Part shown: in pieces, positions 1 to 10,810 of the stretch
Layout of the letters: every line of letters starts with the position of its first letter
Numbering within the stretch: position 1 is the stretch's first letter
Source of the DNA: Zoroaster sp. YZ-2022
Taxonomy: Eukaryota > Echinodermata > Asteroidea > Forcipulatida > Zoroasteridae
DNA: 64,000 nucleotides
Direction of reading: 5' to 3'
Assembly (NCBI GenBank): GCA_029582265.1
Contig: CM055816.1
Span: forward strand, 21,695,843 to 21,759,842
Notes under the pieces: model-generated
Database searches by the model: none
What the model was told of the DNA's origin: nothing
What the model saw: the letters and a program-made list of their open reading frames with translations, nothing else
Program-made: the position numbers and the translations under genes

Positions 1-545
1 ATGACTTATAATAATGTCCTTTTCCCAACATTTTGGGAAACATTTGAAAAGTGTATGACGCGCTATATTTGTAATTTATAAAAAAAAATCATTAACTTTC
101 AAGAAAAATTAAACAGAACTTAAAATTAAATGTATACAACGTTTATTCATGGCATTTTCTTGTTAAAACCTGCCAAAATAAGGAAGATGTTGTTCGATGA
201 AAATCGACAGTTCTGATAGACATTGATACAGCCAGGACGTAGTAAGGATATCGTCATTGGAGCGATTATTGCGGATTATTGTGAATATAGAACCCGCCAG
301 CTATCGGACGAGCACTGGGCCGAACAGAACACTGCCACACTGGAGGGCCCACCTGTGGCCCAGCACTGGACCAATAACGCTTCATTCTGGGACAATATGA
401 CATAACTGCAAAGGCCAATACAGAAATTCAATACAAAACATTAAAAAGTCATTAAAAAAATCATTACAAACTCCTAACAGACAAAGTATTGATTGATGTT
501 TAACAACAATTATGACATACACAAATTATGATACAGTTCGCCGCA
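1..545. other. Left edge of duplicated copy A, no gene seen
   Basis: This stretch matches 42,992-43,545 closely and in the same orientation. The window starts exactly on duplicated sequence, so the true left boundary of the duplication may lie outside. A short open frame at 223-405 is not kept in copy B, where it is interrupted and an opposite-strand frame is longer. I therefore do not call a gene. The 200-400 section is richer in GC than its surroundings and may belong to an unrecognised dispersed repeat. Confidence 0.6.
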
Positions 546-918
546 TAATAATAATAATAATAATAATAATGTGTGGATTTATATAGCGCACGTATCCACC
601 AACTAAGTGGTGCTCAAGGCGCATTATATTATTATCCCTGCTCATAAGGCTCATAAGGCTCATAAATCATTCCTGAAACCATCTCAGCTCCCTGGGGAGT
701 AAACAGCTCAATTGCTGCCATTTCTAGCGCATATAGAGCAAACTAACTCTGCCTTCACAGGTACCCATTTAACCCCTGGGTGGAGAGAAGCAATTATGAT
801 TAAGTGTCTTGCTCAAGGACACAAGTGTCACGGCCGTGATTCGAACCCACATTATGTTGCTAACACCAGAACTTGAATCCGGTAAGCTAGACCGCTCGGC
901 CACGACACCCCACGACAC
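546..918 (-). mobile_element. tRNA-derived SINE, long subtype, with (TAA)n tail
   Basis: Read on the minus strand, the element starts with a tRNA-like head: a box A (TGGCCGAGCGG) near 893-903 and a box B (GGTTCGAATCA) near 838-850. A body follows, then a tail ending in TATATAAATCCACACATTA and repeated TTA triplets at 546-570. Such elements are transcribed by RNA polymerase III and moved by a partner LINE. The same body and tail recur at 35,771-36,157. Copy B lacks the insertion (near 43,545). About 64 bp of right flank are duplicated in tandem beside it in copy A, so the exact target duplication is unclear. Confidence 0.85.
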
Positions 919-2145
919 CGCATGAATGTATCAGTAGTTAGTATTGAGTGGGGTGCACCCATACAGCTCGCCGCATGAATGTATCACTAGTTAGTATTGA
1001 GTAGGGTACACCCATACAAACCAATTGTAAATACAAAATGATCAAAAATCATTAAAAAATAATTTACACAAAAACCAAAATATTTAGTGATGTCTAACTT
1101 TATTTTATATTCAATTTAATGTGTATACTCCAGAGGCCCGTCCAATTATTCCAATCCCAAAGGAAACCATCCTCTACACTATAGAGGCAAGCATCCATTT
1201 TGAGAAAATGGTCCTACATTTCTAGGACAATTAGGACCAGGGCATCAAAATTACTCACACTTGGAAGTCAAGGACCCCAGGTCATGATATTGGACCATTT
1301 TTACAAAGTCCCTCAAATGTATATGATTATGGACCTCAAATCTTACTTTTACAAACAAAGTGATGGCATACAAATTAAGAATAATGATCTCGGCAAATGA
1401 ATTTGGTCACTACCGTATTTTATTTTGTAAGGTGCACCCATAATATACCAACAATCATGAATCTCGGCGCATTTACGTCATTGTTCTTCTCTGTAATTCC
1501 TTATTCAGTTTAATGACAGTGTGTTCTTTTGTGTCGTGTTCTCACCGTTCATTTACCATGCAGCCTAGATTCTCCCTGCCTCCAGTAAATACATCCAAGG
1601 GCGTAAATCCCGGGGGATGGGGGATAAATCACCCCCCATATTTTGGACTGGGTGGGATGGTCCATAGAATCATCCACCAGAATTTTCCATGCGTTGAAAA
1701 AATAGATATAATAAAAATACACATGCATAAGTTCAAGCTTTACCGTGCACTCAAATTTCAAAATCATCCCCTTCCTCCATTTTTCATTTACGCCAGTGAA
1801 TACATCATTACTTTCATTGTAAACTATTGATAATCTTAAAAGAAAAGAAAAATACAAAATAAGTCTGTTTTCAGTAAGACCTTATTGTTTACAAGCCAAC
1901 TGTGGGGAGGAGATAAATGGGCTAAATGAGCAAATAAATGAGGTTTTTGGATTTTAATTCCGTAATTGAATGTTATTGTTATTCAGGTTGATCATGTGAT
2001 TGCAATTGAGTCTCAAACCATTGGTGGATCGGGGAGGGGGCGAGGCGGTCATATTCCCCCTTTATATCATCATACATGTAATTTTACCATGTACATTTTT
2101 GTATGCGATTCCTATTTTTCGTCGTGTTTCCACCATTCATTTACC
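919..2145. other. Noncoding part of copy A, collinear with copy B
   Basis: This aligns with 43,545-44,765 at high identity. The short frames at 1,200-1,400, 1,513-1,830 and 1,966-2,208 have shifted limits in copy B and overlap frames on the other strand, so I reject them as genes. From about 1,500 on the sequence belongs to dispersed family R, with its 70-bp motif near 1,555-1,590 and the phrase TCTCAAACCATTGGTGGATC near 2,010. Confidence 0.55.
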
Positions 2146-2148
2146 TTA

Positions 2149-2915
2149 TGGCCCTGTCACACTGTTGCGTATGAGAGAAACGTAAGAGTTGCGTATGAAA
2201 ATTCATAATATAATTTTCATACGCACAAAAAGCCCTTGAAAATACAGAATTGTGCGTATACTTACCGTATTGAACCTATGAGTAGCGTATGGCAAGCGTA
2301 TGACCAGCGTATGGCCAGCGTACTCTGCGTATGGCTAGCGTATGAGGTCCACGAAGAACTGAAGATAAGCTAGAAATGGGAGCCTATATATACACTTTAT
2401 CAAAACGCTGGCAATACGCTGGGGATACGATGGCCATACGCCAATAATACGCTAGTTGTACGTTAAATACGTTACTCAATCGTCAGGCATACGCCAATAT
2501 GTCTATATACGTTGCAGATACGTCAGACATACTTTAGAAGTACGTTACTCATGCGCTATCAATGCGCTATCAATACGCTAGCTGTACGGTACACCTTCAT
2601 GCCAACGTATGGCAACTTATGTCCAGCGTACTCGACCTATGAGTAACGTACCTATATCGTACCTCTAGCGTATTCAGCGTATGCCTAGCGTATGCTTAGC
2701 GTATTAACCATACGTCCGCATACGCACAAAATGTTTAAACATGCTTAACAAATTATTTCTGCTTCAGCGTATGCCAGCGTATGCCACCGTGCTTGAAACG
2801 TATACAACCTATGCCTAACGTACCCCTAGCGTATGTCAGCGTATACCAGCGTATGAGTGATAATTTCCATACGCTGGCATAGGCTAGTACGATACGCAAC
2901 AGTGTGACAGGGCCA
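2149..2915. mobile_element. Non-autonomous Harbinger-like DNA transposon, copy A only
   Basis: The 767-bp element starts TGGCCCTGTCACACTGTTGC and ends with the inverted form, giving terminal inverted repeats of about 25 bp. It is flanked by the triplet TTA at 2,146-2,148 and 2,916-2,918. Copy B has the uninterrupted sequence with a single TTA at 44,762-44,764, so the ends and the 3-bp target duplication are exact. A TTA or TWA duplication with such termini fits PIF/Harbinger. The interior has no transposase frame. It is filled with dozens of GCGTATG-type short repeats in both orientations (for example 2,280-2,345, 2,400-2,580, 2,640-2,870). Confidence 0.85.
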
Positions 2916-2918
2916 TTA

Positions 2919-4057
2919 CAGCCTGGATTCTCACTGCCTCCAGTTAATACATCATTACATTCATTGTAAACTATTGTACAACAATAAATTGAATTCCTTT
3001 GCTAACTTAGAAGGAAAATGATCTAGACCAGTTTCAGTTTCCTAAGCTCAGGGTAAGACATCCCAAAGGTACAAGTGAGGCACAGGTTTACTGACAGGCA
3101 AAAAGGAACGTAGCTTAGAGGAGTCTATGTGGTTAAATGCATCTGACACACTGGCAAACATTACGTCATTGCATCATTTTGTGTTTATCTAAGTTTTCAG
3201 CATTATGTCCACGATGAGCTCAGTTTTTTAAATTATTCATTTTTAGTTACTAACTTTCAAGTGAGACAGAAAACTAAAAATGAGTAGTGAATGCAAATAA
3301 ATACACACAAATTAAAACAATTTATCACGCGATAAAAAGAAGTACTCAAGTTTATACGGTTCGACAACGTTGTGCAGCACTGTGTGTACGCATGCGCCTT
3401 CATTGCCATTCAACAAACGTTCTTCAGCAGATACACTCTGGTCTACTATGGTGGCTCTGAAAGGACCGTGAGGTGTAAAAGAGAAGGAGAACGTGCAATT
3501 TCATTAATAGCACGAGATGAACTTATGATTTCACCCCTTGGAATTGATCCAGGATACAGGGTGATTCCCCCATGTATGTATAACGGCGGGGGGGGGGGGG
3601 GTAGTAATAGTAATATACCCCAAGTAGTAATACACCCCGAGTAATTATCGTTCACAAAACAATATATTATAACAATAAATATTTAAATTTAAAACAAAGC
3701 GCACAAATTATTACAATATTCCACTTCATTTTGATAACAAATTCACACTTAAAAACCTTCCCTTGACGTGTCCATAGTCTCACGTATAGTCTAGCAAGAA
3801 ACAAACTTTGAAATTTAGTAGCAATTTTGTTTGTGGAACAAAATGAAAGCCACCAAATGTTAAATTAAAATAATGGGTGTCGGTAGGGCTTGGGGTGGGA
3901 TGGGGAGGAGTGGGTCAGGGGTCCTGCTTCTTCCTTCACCCTCCCTGCTCTTCCAATCGTCACAAGAAATCGTACCCATTGACAGCCCCTGCGTTTGATC
4001 GTAGTTTCATGTAATACTGAGGATCATTGGCAGATCGTGGGAGCTAGGGGCAAATCA
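2919..4057. other. Noncoding part of copy A with a poly-G run
   Basis: This aligns with 44,765-46,225 apart from the SINE inserted in copy B. An open frame at 3,372-3,644 starts with GTG, and its 15-nt length difference from copy B (45,224-45,481) keeps the frame. It has no ATG, no recognisable domain, and a long G run at about 3,587-3,601, so I do not call it a gene. The empty target site of the copy B SINE is at 4,025-4,043. Confidence 0.5.
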
Positions 4058-4385
4058 TTGACAGTATCATTCATATTATCGTTACAGTGTATAGTTTTGT
4101 TGCCAATTGTTTGAGAGATTCATTACAAATTGATTGTTGACATATCTTTCATTGACAGTATCATTCATAATATCATTACAGTGTATAGTTTTGTTGTCAA
4201 TTGTTTGAGAGATTCAAATTGATTGTTGGCATATCTTTCATTGACAGTATCATTCATATTATCATTACAGTGTATAGTTTTGTTGTCAATTGCTTCAGAG
4301 ATTCAAATTGATTGTTGACATATCTTTCATTGACAGTATCATTCATATTATCGTTACAGTGTATAGTTTTGTTGTCAATTGTAAA
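4058..4385. repeat. Tandem array of 89-bp units, four copies
   Basis: The motif TTGACAGTATCATTCATA recurs at 4,058, 4,152, 4,241 and 4,330. The last spacings are exactly 89 bp; the first is 94 because of a small extra insertion. The same 89-bp unit forms arrays at 28,770-29,220 (six copies) and 46,428-46,620 (three copies), and it is part of dispersed family R. Confidence 0.9.
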
Positions 4386-6280
4386 CTATTGGTAAATACA
4401 CTGAAACCTGGATTCTCCCTGCCTCCAGTAAATACATCATTACATTCACTGTAAACTATTGGTATATACAATGAAACCTGAATTCTCCCTGCCTCCAATA
4501 CATCATTACATTCACTGTAAACTATTGGTAAATACACTGAAACCTGGATTCTCCCTGCCTCCAGTGAATACATCATTACATTCACTGTAAACTATTGGTA
4601 AATACACTGAAACCTGGATTCTCCCTGCCTCCAGTGAATACATCATTACATTCACTGTAAACTATTGGTAAATACAATGAAACCTGGATTCTTTCTGCCT
4701 CAAATGAATACATCATTACATTCACTGTAAACTATTGGTAAATACACTGAAACCTGGATTGTCCCTGCCTCCAGTGAATACATCATTACATTCACTGTAA
4801 ACTATTGGTAAATACACTGAAATCTGGATTCTCCATGCTTCCAGTGAATACATCATTACATTCACTGTAAACTATTGTTAAATACACTGAAACCTGGATT
4901 CTCCCTGCCTCCAGTGAATACATCATTACATTCACTGTAAACTATTGGTAAATACACTGAAACCTGGATTATTTCTGCCTCAAGTGAATACATCATTACA
5001 TTCACTGTAAACTATTGGTAAATACACTGAAACCTGGATTCTCCCTGCCTCCAGTGAATACATCATTACATTCACTGTAAACTATTGGTAAATACAATGA
5101 AACCTGGATTCTCCCTGCCTCCAGTGAATACATCATTACATTCATTGTAAACTATTGGTAAATACACTGAAACCTGGATTCTCCCTGCCTCCAGTGAATA
5201 CATCATTACATTCACTGTAAACTATTGGTAAATACACTGAAACCTGGATTATTTCTGCCTCCAGTGAATACATCATTACATTCACTGTAAACTATTGGTA
5301 AATACACTGAAACCTGGATTCTCCCTGCCTCCAGTGAATACATCATTACATTCACTGTAAACTATTGGTAAATACAATGAAACCTGGATTCTTTCTGCCT
5401 CAAATGAATACATCATTGCATTCACTGTAAACTATTGGTAAATACACTGAAACCTGGATTGTCCCTGCCTCCAGTGAATACATCATTACATTCACTGTAA
5501 ACTATTGGTAAATACACTGAAATCTGGATTCTCCATGCTTCCAGTGAATACATCATTACATTCACTGTAAACTATTGTTAAATACACTGAAACCTGGATT
5601 CTCCCTGCCTCCAGTGAATACATCATTACATTCACTGTAAACTATTGGTAAATACACTGAAACCTGGATTATTTCTGCCTCAAGTGAATACATCATTACA
5701 TTCACTGTAAACTATTGGTAAATACACTGAAACCTGGATTCTCCCTGCCTCCAGTGAATACATCATTACATTCACTGTAAACTATTGGTAAATACACTGA
5801 AACCTGGATTCTCCCTGCCTCAAGTGAATACATCATTACATTCACTGTAAACTATTGGTAAATACACTGAAACCTGGATTCTCCCTGCCTCCAGTGAATA
5901 CATCATTACATTCACTGTAAACTATTGGTAAATACACTGAAACCTGGATTCTCCCTGCCTCAAGTGAATACATCATTACATTCACTGTAAACTATTGGTA
6001 AATACACTGAAACCTGGATTCTCGCTGCCTCCAGTGAATACATCATTACATTCACTGTAAACTATTGGTAAATACACTGAAACCTGGATTCTCCCTGCCT
6101 CCAGTGAATACATCATTACATTCACTGTAAACTATTGGTAAATACACTGAAACCTGGATTCTTCCTGCCTCCAGTGAATACATCATTACATTCATTGTAA
6201 ACTATTGGTAAATACACTGAAACCTGGATTCTCCCTGTCTCCAGTGAATACATCATTACATTCAGTGTAAACTATTGGTA
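4386..6280. repeat. Minisatellite of 70-bp units, about 27 copies, with a 700-bp higher-order period
   Basis: The 70-bp unit reads roughly as AAACCTGGATTCTCCCTGCC, then a CATCATTACATTCACTGTAA section, then ACTATTGGTAAATACACTG. Five private variants recur exactly 700 bp apart: 4,681/5,381, 4,761/5,461, 4,821/5,521, 4,871/5,571 and 4,971/5,671. A ten-unit block was therefore duplicated as a whole. The array is absent from copy B. Single copies of the unit lie in family R at about 2,925, 28,260, 32,110 and 44,765, which suggests the array grew from a family R copy. Confidence 0.95.
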
Positions 6281-6960
6281 ATCTTAAAAGAAAAGAAAAA
6301 CAAAATAAGTTTGATCAGAGTTTTACTATCATTTTGACAAATGATAATTGTTTGGCTTATCAAACTTCTGAAAGAATAAGTACACCGTATTACACTGTTC
6401 TCAATAATAATGTGTGGAATTTTGTGAGCTGAACAATTTTCAGTTTTATGGGGCCAAATTAGAGGATCAATTGGAGGCAGGCAAAGAGGCCAAGACTCAT
6501 TCATCATCTTGCTTTAAATTTATACGTGTCCCCCTTATAGGCAGTCCCCCCCTTTTCAACCACCTTGGATCCGCCCCTGCTTAGGAGCTTGTACTTTTTG
6601 GACTGTAATTGGTTTGTCATCAAATGAGCTTCAAATGTATTGTTTGCACATTTTTCATTGACAGTGTTATTAATATTATCATTATACTGTAGTGGTTACT
6701 CTTTGAGATATAAATAGTCGTTACCAAAACCGAACAATAACTGCCTAAAATTAAAAAGTCTGTTTTCATTAAGAGCTTATTGTTTACAAGCCGACTGCGG
6801 GGAAAACAAATAATGATGTATTTGAAATCAAAAGGTATTTGACTTCTAATTCCATAATTGAATGTTATTGTTATTAATAGCGTGCGATTGTAATTGAGTC
6901 TCAAACCATTAGTGGATCAGAGAGGGGGATGTGTCCCTGTTATATCATCAAACGTTACGT
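6281..6960. repeat. Family R repeat sequence
   Basis: This continues directly from the 70-bp array with the family R order seen elsewhere: GTGTGGAATTTTGTGAGCTG, then a GGATCCGCCCCTGC motif near 6,568, then an 89-bp-like unit near 6,655, then ACAAGCCGACTGCGGGGAAA, then TCTCAAACCATTAGTGGATC near 6,900. Matching pieces lie at 28,500-29,440, 32,330-32,540 and 46,230-46,860. Minus-strand frames here are by-products of the repeat. Confidence 0.8.
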
Positions 6961-7920
6961 TGATCTTTTACTGAGAATGCACACAATGACATTCAACAAA
7001 AGTATATTTGGTCATATATAAGACCCTATTTTTCACAGATAATTTTAACTAGAAATTTTAATAAATTTGGAATTGTTATTAAATATTATTTCTAGTTGAA
7101 TTGAATTGAATTTTGAATTGAATTTTATTTCTATACATCTCCAAAGTTCATGTATGTTACAATTAACAACATTTAAGGAACATGATTAAGAATACTAATA
7201 ATTATACAAAACTGCGTCACCTCAGACCTGCGTGGCGGCATTTTTATTTATGTATTTATTTTTGGTATGATACGATGTCCAATTGCAGCCAAAATTGTTG
7301 GACCGATTGGAATTGTGCGGTGCTGTGTTTTAAACGATTTTTGGCGAGTCAAACGCGTCACCGCACCGTGTTGAAGCCGACCTATAAGCAAAAACCGGAG
7401 ACTGTTTTGGCCCAAGGGAGATTGGTAGGGCGGAGGGGGGGGGGGTGTAATGGGGAGGGAAAGGTCAGGGGTCCTGTCACCGTCCTGCTTCTTCGTTCCC
7501 CTCCCTGCCTTTCCAATCATCACAATATATCGTCCTCACTAACCTCATCATCTCATCAGATCCTCTTTAAACATAATTAGTGCGTTTATTCGTGGATTCA
7601 TGAAATACGTGCATTAGTTGGCAGATCGGTGTAGCCAGGGGATCAAAGTTAGTGGATCAAGGATTCCCATTTAATTATCAAGTTTTGAATTGGTCACGTA
7701 AAATATTGGATAATTACGCAACTTAGGCGATAGACTGATATTGTTGTTGAATTGTGTTAGCTGCAGTATGGAGGCTGGGACTAGGCTATTTAATTTAATT
7801 CCTAAATATTTCCGTAAAATCACTCATCCAAACATTTTATGTGCTAAACAAATTCATATATGAATTAATTCATTTAAAAAAATTAATATTTTGTTTCCTC
7901 AAATTAATTTCTAAACTGTT
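6961..7920. other. Noncoding flank upstream of the copy A fibrinogen-related gene
   Basis: The part from about 7,190 to 7,680 matches 47,220-47,690 and 30,740-31,180, so it is repetitive. A G-rich run lies at 7,433-7,445. About 270 bp present in copy B (47,690-47,945) are missing near 7,685. Overlapping frames on both strands at 7,182-7,580 cross the G run and are not kept in copy B. I see no gene here. Confidence 0.5.
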
Positions 7921-7940
7921 TATTCCGCGTTTGTTGAAGT

Positions 7941-8197
7941 AACCAATCAGCGGTGAGGAAAACACTTTTCCCACCAGAAACATTTAAACAATTCAGGTTG
8001 GGACTATCTTTTATTGAATAATTCTATCTTTTTAAACCAATTTGTGAGGAAACAAAAAACAGATAAAGCTGAGCCTTATCAAGTTTCTGTCAACCAATCA
8101 GGTGATACATGTAAATCACCATTCAGCAATGACTTCACTTTGACCAATCAGTGCTTTACGCATACAATCCTTTGGTTCACAAACATTCAATATAAAC
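7941..8197 (+). promoter_or_regulatory. Candidate promoter: three CCAAT boxes and a TATA box
   Basis: CCAATCA motifs lie at 7,943, 8,094 and 8,144, and a TATAAAC box at 8,191-8,197. The two proximal CCAAT boxes sit about 50 and 100 bp upstream of TATA, the usual spacing for NF-Y binding sites. The whole block from 8,040 is conserved in copy B with CCAAT at 48,419 and 48,470 and TATAAAC at 48,517. Transcription would be expected to start about 30 bp downstream of TATA, which leaves a leader of about 150 bp before the ATG at 8,382. Function is inferred from motifs and conservation. Confidence 0.6.
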
Positions 8198-8381
8198 ACT
8201 CATCGGTCAATGCTGTGTTTCATTTCTACATTGCGCCGTGTGCAGTATAGTCGTGTTTCAATCAAACAGTTGGTCGACTGATGATAACGAAATACTTGAT
8301 TGAATATAAACTGATAGTTCTACTTATTTTATTGAATTTACCTTGAAACCTTTTCACCCGTATACAAACAATACATTGAAG

Positions 8382-9419
8382 ATGACGCAGCAAGTACTCT
8401 TGATGTGCGTACTCCATTTCAAAATGATGTTCGTGTTTATAGTACCACTGATATCACAAGCGGTAAGCTTGGGAAGTCAATGCGGTGGGTTTGCAAACGA
8501 ATATCTCCCTGCAGATAACCGGGCACTCAAAAACTTCACGTATGCCAAGAAAACTGTACCCTATTACGTCATGTGCGGACGAGACTGTAACATGGATAAG
8601 AACTGTAAGTCATTTAACTTCTATAAATGCAATAAACTGTGTGAGTTAAACAACTCCACAAGGTCTGAGTATCCTGAATCATTCGTTGAAGATCAAGCGA
8701 GTGTGTACTTCGATGAAAATGAAGACACACCTCTCTTCTCATTGCCTGATAACGTTCGCTACAGAAGTTGTAAAGCGCTAATGAAGGCATGTTACTACAC
8801 AAGTGGTGTCTACAAGATCTACCCAGACGGATTCAGCAACGGTCTCCCAGTCTATTGTGACATGGACACTGATGGTGGCGGGTGGATTGTGTTTCAGAGC
8901 AGAATGGACGGCAGTGATGGCTTTTATCGCGACTGGAGTCAATACAGGTCTGGCTTCGGTTATCTTAGCGGGGAGCATTGGCTAGGCAATGATAACTTGG
9001 TGAGTCTGACCTCTGATAAATCACACGGGACATGGGACCTCCGCATAGATCTCACAGATTGGAGTGACGGTAGGGCATTCGCGAAATACACGGATTTCCA
9101 AATCACTGGTGAGAAGTACACACTGAATTATGGCGACTACGATGTGAGCAGCACTGCTGGTGACTCTCTTTGGTATCACAAGGGAAGACCCTTCACAACA
9201 AAGAATAATGACAATGATAGACAGTCAGCGGACAATTCTGCAAAACACTTTGAAGGAGCCTGGTGGTTTTATGAAGGATGTTACCACTCTCACTTAAATG
9301 GTCATTATTACCCAAATGGGCAGTATCGGAACACCAAAGGCATTGTGTGGTATCACTGGCATAGAAGCCACTATCCTCTCAAAGCATCCAGCATGAAAAT
9401 GCGTGAAACAAACGTGTAA
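8382..9419 (+). CDS. Secreted PAN/apple-domain fibrinogen-related lectin, copy A
   Basis: This 345-residue protein probably binds sugars or other ligands outside the cell, like ficolins, tachylectin 5 and FREPs. Residues 1 to about 28 are a hydrophobic signal peptide. Residues 34-90 form a PAN/apple-like domain with cysteines at 34, 65, 69, 75, 83 and 87. Residues 128-341 are a fibrinogen C-terminal domain with VYCDMDTDGGGW at 157-168, GEHWLGNDN near 197, AGDSL near 259 and the calcium-loop-like DND at 277-279. The family cysteine of the NCA motif is Ser286, although Cys300 remains, and an unusual Cys137 is present. The frame stays open upstream to a TTG at 8,343, but the first ATG is 8,382, in an AAGATG context. 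The stop overlaps GTAAGT (9,416-9,421), a perfect splice-donor motif, so a further exon is possible. The paralogue is at 48,705-49,763. Confidence 0.88.
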   Translation: MTQQVLLMCVLHFKMMFVFIVPLISQAVSLGSQCGGFANEYLPADNRALKNFTYAKKTVPYYVMCGRDCNMDKNCKSFNFYKCNKLCELNNSTRSEYPESFVEDQASVYFDENEDTPLFSLPDNVRYRSCKALMKACYYTSGVYKIYPDGFSNGLPVYCDMDTDGGGWIVFQSRMDGSDGFYRDWSQYRSGFGYLSGEHWLGNDNLVSLTSDKSHGTWDLRIDLTDWSDGRAFAKYTDFQITGEKYTLNYGDYDVSSTAGDSLWYHKGRPFTTKNNDNDRQSADNSAKHFEGAWWFYEGCYHSHLNGHYYPNGQYRNTKGIVWYHWHRSHYPLKASSMKMRETNV

Positions 9420-9595
9420 GTACACCAATTAGCATTACTAGAAGCATACTGGAAAAAACAGAATAGTTTTAAATAGTTTTTAAAAACGATAGTTTTGGCG
9501 GTCAAAAAACATAAATATATGTGTTTCCCGTCTACCCGCAATCGCCTAACACATCACGCCTACCTTTATCATTTAATTACAAATAATTAAAACTA

Positions 9596-9601
9596 AATAA
9601 A
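9596..9601 (+). terminator. Candidate polyadenylation signal AATAAA
   Basis: An AATAAA lies about 180 bp downstream of the stop codon of the copy A fibrinogen-related gene. Copy B has AATAAA at the equivalent place (49,912-49,921). The conserved position supports use as the transcript end, but AT-rich sequence produces this hexamer often. Confidence 0.4.
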
Positions 9602-9676
9602 ACAATAATAATAATATAAATTATAAATGGAAACACTTAATATTTTGGTCTTAATTTTGAAAATCTCACATTGAAG

Positions 9677-10152
9677 CAGTGTTGGAGCGAGGGCTGGGAC
9701 CCTCAAGGCCAAGGCCGGGACCCTCAGCGTCAAGGCCAGGACCCTCAAGGTCAAGGCCGGGACCCACAAGGCCTAGTCCGGGACCCTCAAGGCCAAGGCC
9801 AGGACCCTCAGGGACAATGCCAAGGCCGGGACAGCCAAAGCCTAATTATTATTATTATAAAACAAGCAACATTTTTACAAATTTCTGGTATACATATGTA
9901 ACAACAAAGAAACTAATATTTATTTGCCATCCACAGTTTACACGCTTTGGTATAGTAGTAACAGTAGGAAATAAGCATCTATTTGGCTAAAAAAAATAAA
10001 AATAAAAATCAAATTTGAAAATGTTACTTTGTCAAAATTTTAGTTTCTTTTAGTTTCTTTGTTGTTACATGTACACCAGCGATTTTTAAAGTTGTGACTT
10101 GTTTTATAATAATAATTGTGGCATTGAGGGTCCGACCTTCGCTCCAACACTG
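9677..10152. mobile_element. hAT-like MITE carrying a 21-bp minisatellite
   Basis: The element starts CAGTGTTGGAGCGAGGG and ends with the inverted form CCTTCGCTCCAACACTG. It is flanked by the 8-bp repeats CATTGAAG (9,669-9,676) and CATTAAAG (10,153-10,160), which differ by one base. A CAGTG start with an 8-bp target duplication is typical of hAT. At about 9,695-9,840 are seven 21-bp units (GGGACCCTCAAGGCCAAGGCC and variants). Subterminal inverted sequences around GTAACAACAAAGAAACT (9,897) and its complement (10,050) make the interior foldback-like. No transposase is present. Confidence 0.8.
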
Positions 10153-10160
10153 CATTAAAG

Positions 10161-10810
10161 GCTAGGGCATTTTGGAAAATTAAATCCCTTGAGATTAGCA
10201 ATATAATTGATAGCCTTGACCAAGGCGCATCGGAACGGTTTGGTCGCGTAATTTTGCCTCACTTACAGTTATCTGAACTCCCCGTTGCAGTCATTACACA
10301 CAGTGCACACACTGTATGTACATGTATAATTATGTAAATACAGACAATGATCACTCGTTGGATAGATGTACATGTACGTGTTCTGTACAATGTATATGTG
10401 TTATGTACATATATGGAAATGAAATGCACAGTGTATGCTGAATTTCTCTGGCCAGAAATCGGTACGGGATGGAGGTACCGTACGATAACAGCCTTGGTCA
10501 ACGCTATTATAATTGACAAAGAGTGGATATGGATAACGAGAAATTAAGTAAATTAATGCATTGATGATGCAGCTGGATTCATTGCTCTTCAAAATAATGG
10601 CACCTACTATAGACTGTTTAACAATGGTTTTACAATGTCACTAACAATAAGTTTGATACATTTCTTACTAAATTGGAAAATATAACTGTACTGGACTTGC
10701 CGGTAAAATATAGCGAATCATTTGGAACATGTATATTAAAAAAAAACGTTCTCATCATTTTGGACATTAACCCTTAAGTGCGCGCGATCGATTTTTATAC
10801 ACTATAACAG
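10161..10810. other. Copy A-specific noncoding sequence
   Basis: No counterpart is visible in copy B. TGTACATGTA-type short repeats occur at 10,315-10,415, and inverted words around GCCTTGACCAAGGC (10,212) and GCCTTGGTCAACGC (10,491) hint at another small inverted-repeat element. Short frames on both strands overlap each other and show no domain. Confidence 0.4.

Noticed and set aside
3372..3644. 90-residue frame partly conserved in copy B (45,224-45,481)
   Set aside because: Starts at GTG with no ATG, has no domain, and crosses a poly-G run. The in-frame 15-nt difference occurs by chance in one case in three.
4058..6280. CRISPR-like regularly spaced repeats
   Set aside because: Units are contiguous with no variable spacers; these are minisatellites.
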